NCBI GenBank assembly: GCA_035526665.1
Contig: DATLBY010000027.1
Span: forward strand, 1-7,399
DNA from: DATLBY01 sp035526665
GTDB lineage: Bacteria; Acidobacteriota; Terriglobia; Bryobacterales; Bryobacteraceae
Reading direction: 5' to 3'
Length of the DNA stretch: 7,399 bases
Program-made: the position numbers and the translations under genes
Notes under the pieces: model-generated
Told to the model about the DNA's origin: nothing
What the model saw: only the letters and a program-made list of their open reading frames with translations
The model's database searches: none
In this document: in pieces, positions 6,297-7,399 of the stretch
How positions within the stretch are numbered: the stretch's first letter is position 1
Layout of the letters: every line of letters begins with the position of its first letter

Positions 6297-7284
6297 CCTT
6301 CCGTATGGAGTAACGATAGGCGACACCAGTGGGATCGGCCCCGAGATTCTACTGAAGGCTTTTGCCGCTGGCGAGCTGACATGGCCGGTCGTCGCCTTCG
6401 GCGATCTCGAGGCGCTCCGCTTCTACAACCACCGGCTCGGTTATAACGTGCCGTTGCGCGCGGTCCAGTCACCCGCCGACTATGAGGCAGGCGCACTGAA
6501 TGTGTTGGATCACCAGGCCATTGCATACGCTGAAATCACTCCCGGAACGTTGAATGCGAAGGCAGGGTCCGCTGCCCGTGAATATGTCGTCTCGGCCACC
6601 CGGGCCGCTTTAGCTGATGAGATAGCCGCCATGGTCACACTGCCGATGAACAAAGAGGCGACCCGGTTATCGGATCCCAGGTTCACCGGACATACAGAAC
6701 TCATCGGCTCGCTCTGTGGCACGGAAGACGTCACCATCATGCTGGCATCCGATGACCTGATCGTCACCCATGTGAGTACGCACATGTCGCTCCTGGATGC
6801 GATCCGCACCGCGAAACAGTCCCGCATCCAGACCATCATCGAGTTGACGGCTCGCGCCGTCGCCAATCTTATCGACTCGCCACGCATCGCGGTGGCCGGG
6901 CTAAACCCGCATGCCGGCGAAAACGGTTTGTTTGGCGATGAGGAGATCCGGGAAATCGTGCCGGCCGTAAAGTGGGCGCAGGCACAGGGCTTTCCGGTAT
7001 CAGGTCCTTTTCCGCCGGACACGCTGTTCTATCTGGCCGTGCGCCGCAAGCAATTCGACGCCGTTGTTTGCATGTATCACGACCAGGGCCACGTTCCCTT
7101 GAAGCTCCTCGACTTTGAAGGAGGCGTGAACATTACGCTCGGCTTGCCGATTATCCGTACTTCAGTGGATCATGGGACCGCGTTCGATATTGCGGGGCAG
7201 GGCATTGCATCGACGCACAGCCTCATTCGTGCCATGCAGTATGCTGACAAACTAGCCTCCGGACCTCGCCCGCAACGCAGCTGA
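6289..7284 (+). CDS. pdxA2: PdxA2-type 4-phospho-D-threonate/D-erythronate 3-dehydrogenase
   Basis: This 331-residue cytoplasmic enzyme of the PdxA family is close to the normal family length (about 330). It is predicted to oxidise a 4-phospho-C4 sugar acid at C3 with NAD; the product loses CO2 to give dihydroxyacetone phosphate. The motifs are GDTSGIGPE (11-19; the family usually has GDPAGIGPE), TLPMNKEA (117-124), FTGHTE (H135), HVSTH (H161/H165), GLNPHAGE (H208) and YHDQGHVPLKLL (H264). H165, H208 and H264 match the three divalent-metal ligands of E. coli PdxA. GVNITLGLPIIRTSVDHGTA (279-298) follows. The HDQGHxPxKLL form, together with the adjacent DUF1537 kinase, points to the catabolic PdxA2 group; biosynthetic PdxA reads HDQGLPVLK. 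The start is ATG 6289, which places the GDxxGIGPE motif at residue 11 as usual. ATG 6247 in the same frame would add 14 residues. The gene overlaps the kinase by 8 bp, with GGAACAGG immediately upstream, so translational coupling is likely. Confidence 0.9.
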   Translation: MHNLPYGVTIGDTSGIGPEILLKAFAAGELTWPVVAFGDLEALRFYNHRLGYNVPLRAVQSPADYEAGALNVLDHQAIAYAEITPGTLNAKAGSAAREYVVSATRAALADEIAAMVTLPMNKEATRLSDPRFTGHTELIGSLCGTEDVTIMLASDDLIVTHVSTHMSLLDAIRTAKQSRIQTIIELTARAVANLIDSPRIAVAGLNPHAGENGLFGDEEIREIVPAVKWAQAQGFPVSGPFPPDTLFYLAVRRKQFDAVVCMYHDQGHVPLKLLDFEGGVNITLGLPIIRTSVDHGTAFDIAGQGIASTHSLIRAMQYADKLASGPRPQRS

Positions 7285-7296
7285 GGAGTCAAGCGT

Positions 7297-7399
7297 TTAT
7301 CGCAGCCACACAAGATAAGCAATTACGATAGCGCCTAGGATTCCGATCGAAATCGATCCGGACTGCGGCAGCCAGCCGGGCGGCTCATGGGCTTGATAA
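7297..7399 (-). CDS. C-terminus of an unidentified membrane protein (partial)
   Basis: Read on the minus strand from base 7398 down to 7297, one frame stays open for 33 residues and ends in TAA. The visible sequence starts YQAHEPPGWLPQSGS and ends in a single strongly hydrophobic stretch, ISIGILGAIVIAYLVWLR, with a terminal Arg. This looks like a C-terminal transmembrane helix preceded by a short polar, proline-rich segment. No start codon lies in frame inside the window, so the gene continues beyond the right edge. It converges with pdxA2, with 12 bp between the two stop codons, and no terminator hairpin is apparent between them. It could be the tail of a transporter or a small membrane protein; the visible part does not allow a family call. 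Confidence 0.5.
   Translation of the reverse strand, partial: YQAHEPPGWLPQSGSISIGILGAIVIAYLVWLR

Overview
The window looks like chromosomal DNA of a GC-rich heterotrophic bacterium. A member of the Acidobacteriota (Solibacter/Bryobacter-like) would fit: a large surface protein built from He_PIG-type immunoglobulin-like repeats, several enzymes with N-terminal signal peptides, and dense same-strand gene packing. This placement is an inference from style and gene content; no rRNA or other marker gene is present.

Layout. Bases 2-2176 hold the 3' part of a long surface/secreted protein gene. It enters from the left edge already open and carries six Ig-like repeats plus a beta-rich C-terminal region. 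A 120-bp gap with a small perfect hairpin follows. Then come four plus-strand genes in close order: a D-2-hydroxyacid dehydrogenase with a signal peptide (2297-3331); a secreted acetylxylan-esterase-like alpha/beta hydrolase with a second, apparently dead hydrolase lobe (3404-5185); a four-carbon acid sugar kinase of the DUF1537 family (5217-6296); and a PdxA2-type 4-phospho-threonate/erythronate dehydrogenase (6289-7284) that overlaps the kinase gene by 8 bp. At the right edge the C-terminus of a membrane protein is encoded on the minus strand, convergent with pdxA2 (stop codons 12 bp apart).

How the genes may work together. The kinase and PdxA2 form the known two-step module that phosphorylates a C4 sugar acid (D-threonate or D-erythronate) at C4, then oxidises and decarboxylates it to dihydroxyacetone phosphate. 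The two genes upstream encode probably exported enzymes: a carbohydrate-ester hydrolase, and a dehydrogenase of a family that acts on 2-hydroxy acids. The simplest reading is a sugar-acid utilisation locus in which extracytoplasmic processing precedes cytoplasmic phosphorylation. The link between the exported pair and the C4 acid pathway rests on adjacency only. No stretch longer than 300 bp lacks a gene, and I saw no RNA gene, CRISPR array, insertion sequence or attachment site.
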